Assembly (NCBI GenBank): GCA_021154065.1
Contig: JAJKJG010000347.1
Span: 1-5,997 of the forward strand
DNA: 5,997 nt
Direction of reading: 5' to 3'
From: Methylobacterium sp.
GTDB lineage: Bacteria > Pseudomonadota > Alphaproteobacteria > Rhizobiales > Beijerinckiaceae
The notes under the pieces are model-generated. The model was given only the letters and a program-made list of their open reading frames with translations. It made no database searches and was not told the origin of the DNA. The first letter of the stretch is position 1, and each line of letters opens with the position of its first letter. This document shows, one piece after another, positions 5,748 through 5,997 of this stretch. A program made the translations under genes and the position numbers.

Positions 5748-5997
5748 TCAGGGATCCCGGGCGCGGCTCGCAAGTCGTGCCGCGAGGGCGGGCGCCGCCG
5801 CAACGAGGTTTTGCCCCCGAAGCATCAAGGCGACGCCGCCGATGAGGCCGCGCGCGATCAAGCGCTCGGCGCGCGACCGGCCGTTCGTCAGCGCCTGCCG
5901 GATCTCGGCCTCGGTCAGGGGGCCGACGGCGCTCGTGACGAGGCGGTCGCCGAGGTCGCTGTCCGGATCGAGCGCTGAGGCCGGCCGGCGCTCGATC
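5748..5997 (-). CDS. C-terminal part of an unrecognised protein (cut by right edge)
   Basis: Read on the - strand, a frame enters from the right edge and stays open for 82 codons to the TGA at 5750-5748; no start is in the window. I do not recognise the family. Only 9 of the 82 codons end in A or T by my count, the bias of a real gene in this genome, and competing frames do not cover the stretch. The visible part has an acidic linker (LDPDSDLGD, 9-17), a helix beginning PLTEAEIRQAL (26-36), and an Ala/Leu-rich helical end (about 43-77) with the moderately hydrophobic LIGGVALML (51-59). It ends in a basic tail. No catalytic motif or domain can be named. The 145 bp between it and the 101-aa gene hold the palindrome and no other feature that I can see. 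Confidence 0.62.
   Translation of the reverse strand, partial: IERRPASALDPDSDLGDRLVTSAVGPLTEAEIRQALTNGRSRAERLIARGLIGGVALMLRGQNLVAAAPALAARLASRARDP

Noticed and set aside
5618..5803. 61-codon - strand ORF between the small gene and the right-edge gene
   Set aside because: Overlaps the right-edge coding frame in another phase and covers the palindrome; no ribosome-binding site or recognisable feature.

Overview
The window is GC-rich DNA with strong G/C bias at third codon positions. A perfect GGAAC-N16-CGTT promoter, the consensus of the alphaproteobacterial general-stress sigma factor EcfG, and a ferredoxin reductase of the rhizobial/photosynthetic alphaproteobacterial type both point to an alphaproteobacterium, probably of the Hyphomicrobiales (Rhizobiales). 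I cannot assign a genus from the sequence alone.

Layout, left to right. (1) 1-815, + strand: the C-terminal 141 residues of a MIO-type aromatic amino acid lyase (histidine ammonia-lyase family), followed 17 nt later by a 123-residue membrane protein of unknown function, probably in the same operon. (2) 794-2050, - strand: a complete M20-family Zn-dependent amidohydrolase (allantoate amidohydrolase / N-carbamoyl-L-amino acid hydrolase type) whose 3' end overlaps the membrane protein gene by 22 nt. (3) 2051-2200: a divergent control region with four CACGTT boxes, two inside a perfect 11-bp tandem repeat, and two small palindromes. (4) 2201-2848, + strand: a secreted GH75-type chitosanase with its catalytic Asp/Glu pair preserved. 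(5) 2873-3619, - strand: a classical short-chain dehydrogenase, tail to tail with the chitosanase gene. (6) 3620-3777: a divergent region with the EcfG-type promoter inside an inverted repeat. (7) 3778-4035, + strand: a small exported glycine-zipper protein, then a strong hairpin terminator. (8) 4096-5163, - strand: a thioredoxin-reductase-like ferredoxin--NADP+ reductase. (9) 5297-5602, - strand: an unrecognised 101-residue protein with unusual codon use and a 22-bp palindrome upstream. (10) 5748-5997, - strand: the C-terminus of an unrecognised protein that runs off the right edge.

Functionally this looks like an ordinary chromosomal region. It holds nitrogen-compound catabolism (ammonia-lyase, carbamoyl-type amidohydrolase), one secreted polysaccharide-degrading enzyme, a sugar- or hydroxyacid-type dehydrogenase, a stress-linked envelope protein and a housekeeping redox enzyme. 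I find no CRISPR array, tRNA, rRNA, insertion sequence or recognisable defence system. The points most worth following are the stress promoter, the repeat array in front of the chitosanase gene, and the compositionally odd small gene with its palindrome. No gap between genes exceeds 300 bases.
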